A stretch of DNA of 64,000 bases from Puccinia triticina (GCF_026914185.1 NC_070565.1:4526001-4590000), one strand, 5' to 3'; positions 31,811 to 44,746 are shown, counted from the stretch's first letter. Notes: a model not told the origin generated them from the letters alone. Program-made: numbers and translations.

Positions 31811-33160
31811 TTTGACAACTAGTGATGGAATTACTGTTAATTAGTCTATACGATAGTTGTGAGTATGACTGGAGGGGATGAAATCGAATGAAGATGTCTA
31901 CAACAATCAACCTGGAGCCAGACTGGGGTACAGCTCTTTAATAATGTTGGCTGGATATATCGGTGAAACGCGGCCTATACCCCTCAGCTTTTATAGTTGT
32001 TTTCAGGCACTTCACAGGTGGGCAAGCTGGACACAAAGCGTGCTTGACGCACGGAGTCAAGATTAGTATTGTTATTATTATTTTTTCAGCACGCTCGATA
32101 GGCTCAAGCGCAGTATGTAGCGCGACATGAGCTCTTTGTCATCAACATCTTGAAGAGGGGGGGATGCTTACGGGGCCCGCACAATGCGACTGACGCCTGG
32201 GATTCAGCGTCAGAGGACTTTTACATTTGTACAAAACCATGCGGTAACACCTAAAACAATGTGACAGATATGGGTTGGGAGTGAGTAGTGACTTGTTTGA
32301 CTGGGATGCCCTGCATCAGTCAAAAAACCCTATGACGTGGCAAAAAATGGGGAAACTATGATGACTAAAAAGTTGGAATGAATAAAAGAAACAAATTTCA
32401 GACCCAGTATGACAGAGACAGGGATGTTGGATTGGAGTCCATCAGACTCCAGAGTACATCTATCAGCTGGCAAGTAAAAGCTTCCTACCCCTTAGATAGC
32501 TGTATCAAACTTTACTATACCATCTGCACTCAAACAAGTTTCACTTTCATTTCCCATGTTATTAAAATGTGATTTATGCTTCTATCTAGTGACACCTGTA
32601 TGATAGAGCTTATAAGTTGTACTCACTGGATTCTATAGTTCCTCAAACTTTCAGAAGAGAGGAGAATAATAAACATCTTTTAATCATTCCTCTTTATTTG
32701 GAGATAAATCAACACATCAATACTTCAAATAGCCAGTTCCCCTCACATCAACCCATCACTGCCTGGAAAATTTGGTTTGAACCTCTCAAAACTTATCAAC
32801 TGCTGGGTGTGAGCTCTTTGATTGAACCCATCTACAACTAGGAGTATCCGGTAACAGCCAGTAGAATTTCCATTGAGTGGACCTCAATCCAACATGGAGA
32901 AACCCACAGCTAAAAACATCAGACTTCAGAGTCAGACTCTGGAGTCCATGAAACTCCAAATTCCATCAGAATCCAGAGTCAATCTGTTATTTTTAGCAGC
33001 AGTGACCCATTACAGAGATACTATGGCTGGTACTGGGCTTGTGGTTTGTTTATCCAAGTGGTCTAGCCATTTGAATATGATTTTGATTTTTCATCCCAAA
33101 GAGTTGGTTGCAATGGACAGAAATTCTTCTAAGCACCAGCCATTGAGGACACATACACCT
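31811..33160. other. No supported gene
   Basis: AT-rich sequence with scattered CAGACTCCAGAGT/ACTCTGGAGTC palindromic motifs near 32440 and 32930. Short open frames have no recognisable domain. Confidence 0.35.
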
Positions 33161-33164
33161 CACT

Positions 33165-33335
33165 TAATGTTCCGTCTGGACCGGCCATCAAGGGGAACAA
33201 ACTACACACTCTTGATTGCCAGTCAGTACCAGCCAACAAGAGTAAAGCACTACTTATACTCTTGAAAGCTGGTAATTGAGAGGTGATGCCTGTCAGTACA
33301 ACGGCTGTCAAGAGGAAAGCACTAAACTCTTGATG
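33165..33335. repeat. Hairpin minisatellite array 3
   Basis: Degenerate CCGGCCATCAAGGGG, CTCTTGATTGCCAGTC, ACTCTTGAAAGCTGG and CTCTTGATGGCCC arms alternate. More diverged than the array at 8290-8700. Confidence 0.55.
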
Positions 33336-34015
33336 GCCCATTGTCGTGTTTCACCGGTGCAGAAGTCTCAGGATGAAAAATGGGTTAAAAGTTGGACTTC
33401 AAGACACGGAAGGTGGAGCAGGATATTCAAGGTTCTGTTCCTCAAGTTCCAGTGGAGGTTTGGTCTGCCACAGGCGGAGTAGTTTTGGTCCAATCAGTCA
33501 TCAAGGTTTCTGGCTCCAACATTGTTTTCCAGTTTTACTTTCTTTTCTTTTGTGTTTTTGTGCGTGAATTTTGTGTTGAGGTCTGTGCGCTTGTCACGCG
33601 TGAGGAGAGGATGAAAATTTCTCTTACATGTTCCTCCCGGAGTCAAAGTGGGATTCCGTACTTGGAGGATGTGTTGGCATGGAATTTTCTGATCCTGGAA
33701 AGAGCCATCATAGTTATGATCAATCTTCATTGTTTTTGAGTGTTGCAGATTTTTTACTCCGCCATTGCCTTTTTGTTTTCCAGACCTCAATAAACCAACA
33801 AAGCTGTCGCCGGGCTTCCAAACTTGGTGTATCTTTTGAAATCCAACCAACTATCACTTTTGATTCCCCTTTTTTTGCGCAACATCCGGACCAACATAGA
33901 GGGCAGCCTAAACAGCACCTTTCTTCCTCTCTTCCGACTGCCTCCACCTAGGATGGACGGAGTCCCATATCTTAATGGCCGAAATAAAGAGCAAAACTAT
34001 ATACTTGATGTCTAT
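33336..34015. other. No supported gene
   Basis: Overlapping short frames on both strands (33392-33739 plus, 33494-33850 minus) with no domain. TC-rich sequence resembles decayed repeat DNA. Confidence 0.35.
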
Positions 34016-34017
34016 AC

Positions 34018-34620
34018 ACACCTCCCTTGATGGCCCTTCAGTACCAGTCATTGAGAGGAGCATAACACACTCCCAATGGCCTGCACTGACTGGTCATCAA
34101 AAATACATACACTCCTCCCTTGATGGCCCATCAGTACTGGCCATTGAGAGTAAAATATTACACTCCTGATTGTTGAGATATCCATATGCTTATAAATGAT
34201 ATGTTGTATACTTCAATCAAAACATGAGCAATCCTGTATATAGTCTATACTAGATTACTGCTGTTGTTTTCCTCTCAGTAAATCAGAACCATTTTATCTC
34301 ACTCACAAAGTGTCACAGATTGTCAACTGTGAACTTTGGTTTCTTTCATCTTGCCTCCCTCACAACACTGATGACCTGCACTGACTGTTGATAAAGAGTG
34401 TAGTGCTTTTCTCTCATTGACCAATTGGGCCATAGAGCAAGTTGTGAACGTCCTCTCAATGGCCATCAAGAGTGTATTATAATCCTCTTTATGAAAGGAG
34501 TACTGAAGGAAAATAAAGGGGTGTGTGTATCACCTCTCAATGGCCAGTAATGACCAGCCATTGAGGGTAAAAGTTGTGCTTTGCTCTTGCACCTGCCATT
34601 GAGAATGGCATGTGACAAAA
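34018..34620. repeat. Hairpin minisatellite arrays 4 and 5
   Basis: Two clusters (34018-34170 and 34365-34620) of CTCCCTTGATGGCCC/GGTCATTGAGAGGAG-type arms with AT-rich loops, separated by unique AT-rich sequence. Confidence 0.55.
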
Positions 34621-35244
34621 TTTGGCCAGGTGACAACTGGACCAGTGCACAAGTTTGAATTGGACCCTCTGTTACGTCAGTGCAACAAAATGTGAAATAT
34701 GAAATGTGCTTGCGGGCTGTTTCAGTGTTTATGGCTTGCCTCTGATATGTGTTGCACATTTTGTCAACTCTCTTGGAAATTTTCAACTAATTTACCTAAA
34801 TTTGGCAAAAAATGTAACACCATGGGAGTTTCCCCGGCACTTGTGTGCAAGTGCCATCTTTGAACTCAGTCATTGATTTGGTTGGATCTCAGTTAGATGC
34901 TGGTTGGAAGGTAATTTCATGTCTGCCACAAAGTAAGTTTATAAGAACTGGAATCATACCAAATGTGTTGTGCAATGTTGTAAAATGTATGCCATACCTA
35001 TGCTGAAAACCAGGCCAATTTAATGATAAGTTTTACTTGATCCTCAAGATTGACCAAAGTTCCTCATATTTCAATTAACATGATTTTTGACCTCTTTGGA
35101 ACCCCATACCAATAAGTTTCTCTGAAACGGTTTTTGTATTTATTTTCAGGGCACACACCAAAAAGCTGCCAGTTATTTTCAAGTTGTTTCTATTACACAT
35201 GGTTAAAACTTTATGTGGAGTGTATTGATACTGTGGGAGGTAGA
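34621..35244. other. No gene seen
   Basis: AT-rich. It contains a CATGGGAGTTTCCCCGGCACTTGTGTGCAAGTGCC hairpin near 34825-34855; a related inverted motif (GGCACTTGCACGCAAGTGCC) appears at 53830, close to another GGTACC block. Confidence 0.4.
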
Positions 35245-35560
35245 GCTGGTCCCTAGTACCAGTTGGCAGGTACACGGGCCAGTACCCATGGAAGTGCACA
35301 GGTATCCGCTGGGCGAGGGTGTGTTGTCCAGTCTGGGTCCAAATTCAGGCAGGTATGTGCGTACAAATCAACATTCTGCACAGCTCTGCTTGCCCCTAGT
35401 GCCCATTGGCGGGTACTAGGTACCTGTGGGCGGGTACCCATGGAAGTACGCAGGTAACTCCTAGAGGGTGCCAGGTACGGGTGCGGGTGTCCATTCTGGG
35501 TCAAAATTCAGGCAGGTATTCACACCCGCCACGGGTACCCGGGTGTGAAGTATCAGCTCT
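35245..35560. repeat. GGTACC-rich dispersed GC repeat, copy 3 (duplicated)
   Basis: Two similar halves: CAGGTACACGGGCCAGTACCCATGGAAGTGC near 35267 and GTACTAGGTACCTGTGGGCGGGTACCCATGGAAGT near 35414. Both contain a long AT-richer spacer with CAAATTCAGGCAGGTAT. Confidence 0.7.
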
Positions 35561-36044
35561 AGTGGGAGGTCTGATTTTGCTCTGGTACTACAGTTTGACT
35601 TTGGTGCTGTGGGGCCAACTGTCACAAAAACATGTAACCTGTGTGGGTTTCTGTGACACATTGTGTCACACAAACGTACATGCGCGCATTTTTGTGACAC
35701 ATGGACAATCACTCAGCCACATCATGCCAAGATGAGTGCCCCGCAATCCCAGGGGCAAATTAGCTGAATCCTTCAATGATTGTATCTGATTTTCATCCAT
35801 CAGTACAGAAATCCTGCTGAGGGGATTTTCTGAGTTCATTCACAAGCCCTGGTTACTCTGAGGATCCCCTGGACTTGTCCCAGAATTCTAATTCCCTTGG
35901 GACAAAATTTATCAGCTGAAGAATATTTCACACAAATTTACACATGTGTGCTGGTGTGTCACATTTTTCATCACTGAGCCAAGTGATGCCAACCTGAGTG
36001 CTCATGCAGAGCCAGGGGTAGAGAATCTCCCGTGTCACCCAGGT
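35561..36044. other. No gene seen
   Basis: Contains a TGTCACAAAAA/TTTGTGACA inverted arrangement near 35630-35700. No ORF with a domain. Confidence 0.35.
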
Positions 36045-36140
36045 GCGGGAGGTACCCGGGTACCACACTGCTTTTTTCAGAAAAATTGGCACCCGGCACC
36101 GCATCCGGCACCGCCTGGCAGGTGCCGGCGATGTACCAGC
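36045..36140. repeat. GGTACC-rich dispersed GC repeat, copy 4
   Basis: GGTACCCGGGTACCACACTG, a T-run, then GGCACCCGGCACCGCATCCG and GCACCGCCTGGCAGGTGCC. Confidence 0.75.
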
Positions 36141-36537
36141 GGTACTTTGCCTATTTTTGCACGTCAGATCAATCCCTATCAGCGCATAGCACGGTGGTAT
36201 TCAACGTGTTTTCTGGGACACTAAAATACTGATTTGTCAAATATTTGAATATTTGGAGATATTCAAAAGAAAACTTCCAAAAATCACAAAAAACATCAAA
36301 AAAGACATTTGAGGTGTTTTGGTTTGTTTCTTTAGATCAATAATTCTTATTTTCTGTAGTTCACTTTACTGCTACACTCCTCCGGCCGCTTCACATTGGT
36401 CTTTCTGTTGACACTCTCCTAGTTTGATCGAACTTGAGAATGTCTTGCAACCCATTCTCTTAGCTTGAGAACGGGTTTTAACCAGTTCATTACTAGTTCT
36501 CCGGCCGTTTCTTTTTGGCTGGAGTTCTACCATTGGC

Positions 36538-36823
36538 CCCTCAACTCGGTCTTCATCAATTAGGTCCCGCGACTCAATGAGATAACTACGCCGCATTCCT
36601 CTGATTGGGTCCCGCGACTCAATGAGCGGCGCTCTGCGCCTCTACTACTAAAAACAACTGTAGTTTTAACTTTTTATCTGATCTTTAGCAGCCATTTGTG
36701 CCAATACTTCCTATACTACCATTCACCCCTCAACTTGGTCTTCATCAATTAGGTCCTGCGACTCAATGAGATAACTATGCTGCAGTCCTCTGATTGGGTC
36801 CCGCGACTCGATCAAGAGCCCCT
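36538..36823. repeat. About 95-bp direct repeat, two copies
   Basis: CTCAACTCGGTCTTCATCAATTAGGTCC...GATTGGGTCCCGCGACTC occurs at about 36538-36627 and 36727-36813 with a few transitions. The spacer is AT-rich. Confidence 0.7.
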
Positions 36824-36889
36824 ATGGGGTGTGGGGAAGGAGCCCCAGCCCAACCTCGGCCTTTCCCATGCAGAGCTGGGGCGGTACTT

Positions 36890-37025
36890 GGGAGGGTACC
36901 CGGGTGCCACACTGCTTTTTTCCAAAATACAGGCACCCGGCACCGTATCCGGCACCCTCTGGCAGGTGCAAGGCGGGTGCGGGGGGTACCCCCCAACCGG
37001 TGCCAGGTACCTGCCCCGGGTGCGC
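36890..37025. repeat. GGTACC-rich dispersed GC repeat, copy 5
   Basis: GGGTACCCGGGTGCCACACTG, a T-run, CAGGCACCCGGCACCGTATCC, GGCAGGTGCAAGGCGGG, a GGGGGGTACCCCCC palindrome, and GGTGCCAGGTACCTGCC. Confidence 0.75.
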
Positions 37026-37149
37026 CGGAAGATTCTCTAGCCAGGGGCTTAGTTGGACCCTTCAAAAATTGTTTATGATGTTCAGCCATATTTACACAAA
37101 TGATCTTGGGGATATTTTCTGAATTCATACACAACAGGAATTTACAAAG

Positions 37150-38829
37150 TGTTTTTTACACAGTACATGAAGGCCTTGTAAAAGATTTCTTTGCAAAAGT
37201 ACACATCAAGGGGGAGTATGTGTAACTTTACAACTAGATTCCAGTCAAGGCGGCTGCGCCGCCTACATTTTCACCTCACCACCCACTCATTTGCATTGGA
37301 AGGAATTCAATACTTCACTCTAAATTGTTTAACCACACAATCCTGTTTATAAAGAAAGAGTCTTAGCCTAAAATCTCAAGCTGATGTTAACAGGTCAAAG
37401 CTCAACTATAGGATCCCATTCTCTATGCAACACTATAGCCAATAGGCAATCACTGTATTTTGGGTTTTTGTCTTTTATCTCTTTCTTGAATGACACCACA
37501 AGTCCAACTCCGCTGAAGTTGGAATCATCCACAGTAGAGCCTTCAAAATTAGACCTTTACCGCATGGCAGGGCAAATAATTGAGGGCAGGTGCAATGGAT
37601 GCATCAATTGATAACATAACCTTGCCAGTGACTTTATAAATATAGCCATTCAATATTATTGAGTCGCAAGAGCTGTTGGTATTACGTGATACCTCATAGT
37701 CTATTGGTTCTGATTTATTGCAAGTGAAAAAGCTGGTGGTATTGATTGGACCATACTGTTGTGTATTGCCAAATAGGACAGAAGACTGTTGCATGCCGGA
37801 ATCAACAAATAGTCATGTTATACACAATGAAGCAAACTCACAGGCTCTTCAGTTTCAAATAAGGATTGACATGTAAGTGAACAATTTCCTGACGTGTTCT
37901 GATTACCAGCCATAGTGCACAAGAGTTGTAAAAGCAGACTGCTGAAGCATTTCATTTGGTACAAAAACTACATGGGGCTGCACCAGCCATCTTTTAAATA
38001 AGCTTGTGGCCCAAATAGCTCAAACGACAAGCACCATCACATCAGGTGAGCTCTGGCAAAAGCACTGACCCCTGAACTGTTATGATGTTTAGTGAATTTC
38101 CCGCCAGCCATGCATACATAGTTCGGATAATAAAAACTGCTGAGGCTATCGTCACATGCATCTGACCATTGCACATTCATAGCAATCCAGACTCAGCTAC
38201 GGTCCCGAGGCATTGGTGGCTGACTCTGTGTATAGACCCGAGAGCGGCTGGAAGTATGTAGACAAGAGTTCTTGCCGAGAGCGGCATACAATTAAGGTGG
38301 AGATGCCAAGAGCGGCATACATGTAAGGCGGAGATTCCGAGAGAGGCATACAAGTAAGGCGGAGATGCCGAGAGCGGCAAACAACAGAGATGAAGCAACA
38401 GATGCAACAAACCAAGAGCAGTCAAAGATGAAAGAAGATGGCCAGAGGCCATGACCTTAGGCGGAGATATGGTAGGGGTTACCATACCCGGGAGAGGGAT
38501 ACTTCACAACTGTTCCAGGTTCACCCGGTGACCATTTGAAAAAGGGAACGAGACATGGAAAAGTTCCCTTGTCTCGTGCCGTCTATAGCAATCGCTATGA
38601 AGATACCAAATGCACGCAGTGCATGTCAAATGCTAAACCTGTCAAATGCACAGGATGTTGATGGAGAAAAGGAGCCAGTTTGCATTCAGGGGGAAGCCCG
38701 AAAGGGTATAAGAAGGAGGGTGTTTGGAGTCCAGAGGATTCTGCCATTGCAGATCCAGTGGGGGCCAACGGCTGCCCACGCGGTGGTCTTGCAATCAATT
38801 TACTTTGGTTTCTGGGGGGAGTTTCACCT
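37150..38829. other. Decayed retroelement-like sequence with a ~31-bp tandem repeat
   Basis: CATCAAGGGGGAGTATGTGTAAC at about 37205 looks like a polypurine tract followed by an LTR start, related to 47340-47390. 38270-38385 holds about four units of GAGATGCCGAGAGCGGCATAC. No intact gene was found; the minus frame at 37549-37794 and the plus frame at 38555-38833 have no recognisable domain. Confidence 0.4.
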
Positions 38830-39242
38830 TTAAGGTTGAAGAAGGAATGTGTTGGCTAGATTCCCACCTTGTAATGTAAAAGAAAACCTGTAGAATTAGG
38901 GGGTATCAAATATGACCAAACCCACCATTACCTAATCAACGGGTCTCACGCAATCCTTGATTGCAAAATCCTCAATTGCAAAAGCAAAAAAAGGTTCTTT
39001 TTTGGCCAGGGCCTGTCAAATATAAGACAAAAAAATACCTGTTCTCAACCAAATACATCTGATTTGTAAGTACGAATCAAATCATCCCAGCCAAAATATC
39101 ATCCACACACCAACCTCAACCAGCCCCACTTCATTCGAATCTGTTTTTTCAAGGTAAGTTTTAACTCCACATCAATTCAAAGTATACTTATACCTTTGAT
39201 CCCATTGATCTCTTTCTCATCCTTCTTCATCATACCAACAGA

Positions 39243-41194
39243 ATGGCCCGAAACAAATTTTTGGCAGTGAAGAAACCAACACGGAAGGAATCAAGGTCGT
39301 TCCTTAAGAACCAATTCCCAAAGAACAATTCAGGAGAGGGGGACAAAATCGCTACTACCCAAGGTCATCTGAAGCAAGAAGATTACCTTATCATAATCAA
39401 CTGGCTCAGAGACAGGAAAAACTACATCGCTTGTTTTGGAGACAACAAGGCCCCTAAAGTTGGACGACCAGTTAAAGGGAAGATCAACGGTTACAAGTTA
39501 ATGGCTATCAACCTTCGCAATCAGTCTCCCTCAAAAATCGATCTCACACCTCGACAAATGAAAGATCGATTCATGTCTTACCGGAAGAAATACAAGAAGG
39601 CTCATACACAATCACTTTCTACTGGATTTGGTCTAACCCCCAACAATCAACAAGCTGGAATCATTACGATTGCTGAGAAGCTTGACAGCATGTGTGCCCT
39701 TTATGCTGAAATGGACGACTTATTTGGTAATTGTCCAGATGTGAATCCTTGGTGTCGGAAAGATGCAGAGGATTCAAGTCATTCTTCTGAGGATCATTCA
39801 GATGACAAAAACCAAGACGGCTCTGATGGCTCCGATGAAGAGAAGCAATCAAACTCCTCCGCAATCGATCCTTTGTTGAGAAGTCCAAACAAGCATCAAA
39901 AAATTGGACCCAAACCAACCTCTGACGATGATAGCTCAATTGAGTATGTTGAGGAGAATCGAGTGAGTGTAAGCACACCTAAATCATTCATACAAATTGT
40001 TTTGTTTCATAACTAAACTGAATACAAATTGAAACTCTTAGAGCGAACATTCAGATCATTCAAATGAAAATCAAGGAGATCCAAAAGCTGTGGCAAGATT
40101 AGACGTACATTTTTAATTGAAATCAAATTCATTGAAATAATGTTTACTGATACATGCTCCTGTCCAGCTTTCCAAGAAATTGTTTGTTCAACAATGTGAT
40201 AGCCTTCAATCAGGCAACGATGTTATCAACACCGGAAGAAATTCTAAAACAATCAATCTGGCCTCTCAAATCGATCTCAACAACACTTCACAAGATATTG
40301 GCCTGCGAGACGACAATGATTTGAACGACTCTCCATCGAAGGAAATGGGATCAAAGAGGAAGCGCAAGGAACTTTATAAATCAACTTCAACATCATTCAC
40401 CAAACCTTCTCAAAAGGACAATTCTGATCAAAGTGAAGCTGCAAGCCCAACAAAGAAAACTGCAGCAAAGAAGAAGAAGTCCACATCGTTCTCAGCTGCC
40501 GAGGTTGCAGTACACGATACAACTGATGAAGACTCCAGTCGACCTAAGAAACCAGCTTCAAGAAAGGAGAAGCACAAATCTTCATCCACTGGTTTGACAG
40601 CTGCTGAGCTTGCCTTGGACGATTTGACAAATGACGACACATCTTCTGAAACTCCGAGGCCTAGTCCAAATAAAGGGAAACGCCGAGCTTCAAACTCCAA
40701 AAACATCAACCCTAAAAGCCAGTCTCGCCGAAGCAGTGTTCCTAGTCCTTTTGTTGCCTATGAAGATTACACATTGAAGAGGGAAGCTGGTCCGTCATCC
40801 TATTGAATTTTTGTTTGGAATCGTAATTGATGCAATTTTTTTGGATGTGTTTTTAGGCAAGTCTGAGGTTGCTCGAGAGAATCTAAACTTTGAGAAGATG
40901 AAGTATCATCTTTTGATTGAAAAGGATAGTAAAGGAATTGATTTGGACAAAAAGAAATTCAATCATACAAAGGAACTCAAGGTAAAAAAGTGGGATCACA
41001 GAATCAAGTTGGAGGAGAAGAAGTTGACCTTGGAGAAGGAGGAGAGGGAAAAAGATCGAAAGTTTGAATTGGAAAAACTCGATCGCCAAGGTTCTCAAGA
41101 GAATAAGTCGAAGAAGATGGAGTTGTTTGCCAAGTTTTTAGATGCTGGAAAGTCTATAGATGAGATTGAGAGAATCGCTAAGCTCTTGAACTAA
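39243..41194 (+). CDS. SANT/Myb-like DNA-binding protein of the Harbinger-type transposon
   Basis: The partner protein that in PIF/Harbinger elements brings the transposase to DNA and the nucleus. Exons 39243-39962, 40042-40104, 40168-40789 and 40857-41194 give 580 residues; phases and GT/AG borders agree. A 5' UTR intron (39154-39241, GTAAGT...CAACAG) ends one base before the ATG. Residues 40-160 form a helical trihelix/SANT-like domain (HLKQEDYLIIINWLRDRKNY, LTPRQMKDRFMSYRKKYKKA). The middle is Ser/Asp/Glu-rich with lysine clusters likely to be nuclear localisation signals. The C-terminal 110 residues are a coiled coil (KLEEKKLTLEKEEREKDRKF), then AGKSIDEIERIAKLL. No stop is seen, unlike the two other genes of the element. 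Confidence 0.8.
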
Positions 41195-41323
41195 CTCGCA
41201 ATTGTTGTTTTATGTGACTTGGATTTTGAATTAGTTGAATATTATTATCAACTTTGTCTTTATCATTTTAAAAAACAAAACACATCAAGATAAAAACTCA
41301 AAATGAACCTCATCAAAACAGGG

Positions 41324-42751
41324 TTATTTGCAGACAAATATATGAGCTCTAAATGACAAATTATTTCTTTTGTTTTTTTTTGGCTTGACAAGTGAATCTT
41401 CAACATTTTTTCTCTTCCCTTTTTTAGGATATGCAAGTGAATCATGAAGTAGTTTAGCTTTATCACGAGGAACCCAGTCTTTTTTGTCTTTACTTTTTTT
41501 GTAGTACTCATCTTTGATCCGTTGCAAAGCTCTTTGGGTTTTGGCAGGCAGCTGGACGGAGTAACCAAGTTGAGTATGTGAAGACAAAATGGGACTAGTG
41601 GAAGGGAGAGTAAGATGAGCATAGTGTGTAGCTTTCCATGCACACTCAACAACACCTTGAAAACCTGAAAAATCAAGACCAAATCCATTTTTAGGGAAGA
41701 CAAATTCGCCACCGTGCCCATCTAACTTGCCTTCAATTAAGTCACCAGTGGATTTGTTGATTGGGAGCCATGTGACAAATGTGTAGGGGGATGAGTCTCG
41801 ATCGGTGTGGCAGTTGTTTGCAAAATTGTTGAGGGTATAGGATAAGTGACAAGTAAAAGCTTCAGGATCCGTGACGAAATCTGGAGACAAGCCTGGAGCA
41901 TTCAATGGCTGAAAATGTTCTTTGACTTCATCAAACAGAGGTTTAGAAAGGGCCTCGAATCGTTCACCAATAAATCAATTGACTTCAGGCAGACCAGTTT
42001 GAAGTTCTTCCCACCCATCACAATCACGAGCTACCTTCTCCGCAATACCCGTTATTCCAATCGTAGTCTTTGCTTCGTACGCTTTCCTCCAACCTAAACT
42101 AAAAAGATTGCCTTTGTATGCTGGACCATTTGAGGTGTTGGGATTCTGGAATTTGGATTGCTGGATTAGATGGCGGCTGAGATTTTGAAATTGGGCTTTC
42201 AATGAGCTGTCCATGGTGGCAAACAGGTTGAATTTGACTACACAAAAAATGTGTTTGCGGCTGCTGTCGGCGTAGGCAATGAAGCTCTTGCAAAACATCC
42301 GAATTCCCGCATTGTGGTCCTTCCTGCAAACATGTGCCGTAATTTGTTCTTCGCCAGAGTATTTGAGGTTGGCCTTCTGCCTGTCTTGAAGTTGTTTGGC
42401 TGCTTTGAATTCTCGATGTCGTAGCTGCTTTTTGGAGAGGAATTGCAAGGCAGGTGGAGCACATGGAGCATGACGGTTTGAAGTTGGTGGCCCAATGCAA
42501 AAAGGCAGCCCTGATAAATCAGGTAATCTAGAGCATCAATTCTGGATGTTTCTGACACACTCAAGAGGATTGTGGGAGTCGCCAGGACAGGTTTTGCAAA
42601 CAGGGGTTTCAAGGGTGTTTGGTGGTGGATTGAAGTACTTCTTGGTTGATGCTTTGCTGAGCCGGATTAAGCGCCTTGGGGTTTGCAAAGCTGCATGTGA
42701 AATCCGGTTTGGAGAAAGCCGCTTGTTCAACTGATGAAAAAGAAAATTCAC
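41324..42751 (-). pseudogene. TET-like 2OG-Fe(II) dioxygenase, two in-frame TGA codons
   Basis: Related to the TET/JBP-like Fe(II)/2-oxoglutarate oxygenases abundant in rust fungi, a class whose studied members oxidise 5-methylcytosine. One reading frame runs from about 42751 to 41324, broken only by TGA at 42536-42538 and 41975-41977. Core features: HAPCAPPALQFL and HREFKAAKQLQ, FNLFATMDSSL, then the double-stranded beta-helix with the iron-binding HxD in NNCHTDRDSSPYTFVTWLP, GGEFVFPKNGFGLDF, and the distal histidine in CAWKATHYAHLTLPS. The C-terminus is lysine-rich (KKGKRKN, KPKKNKRN) and may be a nuclear signal. It is transcribed towards the SANT gene, sharing a 129-bp gap. The exact N-terminus is unclear. 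Substrate and activity are inferred from family only. Confidence 0.72.
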
Positions 42752-42779
42752 AAGTCAGAAACGTAGGAATTCCCCCATT

Positions 42780-43150
42780 CACCTGAACCATAGCCCATCT
42801 GCAGATCCCATCCATGAGGGAGGCCCTGACTCTTGGGGTGATGCAGGGCATCTCAAACGGATGGTTCTTACACACTCCAGAGGAGGCCTCCTGAGGATGG
42901 GATCTGCAGATGAGCATTCCACCTTCCCATATACCATTGGCCATGAATATCCTTATAGGAGGCTTTGCCTCTGGCAGTACATAGGGCATCTCAAACGGAT
43001 TGGTTCTGATTTACACCAGAGGAGCCTCCTGAGGATATTCATGTCAATGGTAATTAGGGGAGGTGGTGGTTTACATCTCGAGGCTTGGGGTGGCTTTCAT
43101 AGTTTGGATGGTGAAAGGACTTGCCTGTGAGCTCATGATGATTGGTGAAT
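42780..43150. repeat. Duplicated segments upstream of the oxygenase
   Basis: CAGGGCATCTCAAACGGATGG...GAGGAGGCCTCCTGAGGAT (about 42843-42898) recurs as CATAGGGCATCTCAAACGGATTGG...GAGGAGCCTCCTGAGGAT (about 42982-43038). The frames through it encode nothing recognisable. Confidence 0.5.
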
Positions 43151-43199
43151 GCATGTGATAACACTCCAGGTGAGCACAAATCCTAAAAGGAAAAATCCT

Positions 43200-44380
43200 C
43201 CGCAAGCTGACAGAACACCGCAAGGCCTGGACAGTCAGCCAGGCCTCAGAGATAAAAAAAAACATGACCTTGATCGATTGAGGTCCAGGACTGTTGTACA
43301 GAAGCCCAGGCTCACCTGGGTCCGTTGGGGGGTGATTGCGTCACCAGGGTGGGTCTGGGGCAAGTAGGGGTGCGAGGTTCGCTTCGGAGGCCGTCTGAGG
43401 TACTCCGCAAGCTGACAGAACACCACAAGGCCTGGACAGTCAGCCAGGCCTCAAGAATAAAAAAAAAACATGACCTCAATCAATTGATCGAGGTCCAGGA
43501 GTGTTGTATAGAAGCCCAGGCTCACCTGGGTCCGTTGGGGGGTGATCGCGTCACCAGGGCGGGTCTGGGGCGAGTAGGGGTGCGAGGGTTGCTTCGGAGG
43601 CCGTCTGAGGTACTCCGCGAGCTGACAGAACACCACGAGGCCTGGACAGTCAGCCAGGCCTCAAGAATCAAAAAAACATGACCTCAATCGATCGATCGAG
43701 GTCCAGGACTGTTGTACAGAAGCCCAGGCTCACCTGAGTCCGTTGCAGGGGGATCATGACCGCACGGCAGGTCCGGGGCGAGTAGAGGTGCAAGGCGTTG
43801 GGGGGGGGGGGGGGGGGGATTGCGAACGCACGGCGGGTCGAGGGCAAGTGGAGGTGCAAGGTCGAGTTTGGAGGCTTTCCGAAGGTCTTCCGCGAGCTGA
43901 CAGAACAAAGGGAGGCCTGCACAGTCAGCCAGGCCTCAAATATAGATATAAAACAAGGCCTCAATCAATCGATCAAAGCCCAGGACCATTAAAGGGAACA
44001 CCAGACTCACCTGGGTTTGTTGGGGGGGGGGGGGGGGGAATCTTGTCACCACGGCCGGTCCGGGGAAAGTTGAGGTCCCGCAAGCTGACAGAACACTGCA
44101 AGGTCTGGACAGTCAGCCAGGCCTCAGATATCAAAAAAACATGGCCTTGATCCATCAATAAAGGCCCAGGACAGTTGAACCACCAAAATGCTCACCTGGG
44201 TTTGTTGGTGGGGGATTGTGGCACAAGGGCAGGGTCCAGGGCGAGTTGAGGTGCAAGGACGAGGTCAGAGGCCTTCCAAGGTTGTCTGCCAACTGATAGA
44301 ACAGAGAGAGGCCTCAACAGTCAGCCAGGCCTCAAGGATTAAAAAAAACCCTGGCCTTGATATCACCCACCGTTATTTGT
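43200..44380. repeat. ~200-bp tandem array with G-homopolymers
   Basis: Six units begin GCTGACAGAACA near 43206, 43411, 43621, 43896 and 44084 (and AACTGATAGAACA near 44291). Each has a CAGTCAGCCAGGCCTCA block, an A-run, an ATGACCTCAATCGATC block, CCAGG..CTCACCTGGGT, and a GTTGGGGG run. Two of these runs expand to about 18 G residues (43798-43818 and 44021-44039). No coding function. Confidence 0.8.
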
Positions 44381-44746
44381 TGACTGGGGTTCCGTGGCAG
44401 TGACTATGAGATTGAGAGTTGAGGGGTTTTATGCGCTTGGGAAGGCTTTCGATGAAGAGTTGAAGCTTGGCTTGGTTAAAGGGAAGAGGATGAAACAGCA
44501 AACATGAATCCACCGACTCAAGTGGAAGAGTTTGTCTGGGAACGGAGGGAAAAAAATCAAAGGTGAAACATGAATATGATATTGGTGATACTTTATTAAT
44601 TGAAAGGAAACCAAAGTAACGCTGTAGCATGAAAATGGTTCCAGACCACTTCAAACGGTTTAGAAGACCCGATCTAGGTGAATAGAAATCAATTTCAGTC
44701 AAACAAAAATCATCCCCCCCAGCCCTCCCCAAATGATCCACTTGCC

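Noticed and set aside
41263..41721. 152-codon minus-strand frame overlapping the oxygenase
   Set aside because: It is an alternative frame of the oxygenase region. The frame with HTDRDSSPYTFVTWLP carries the conserved core.
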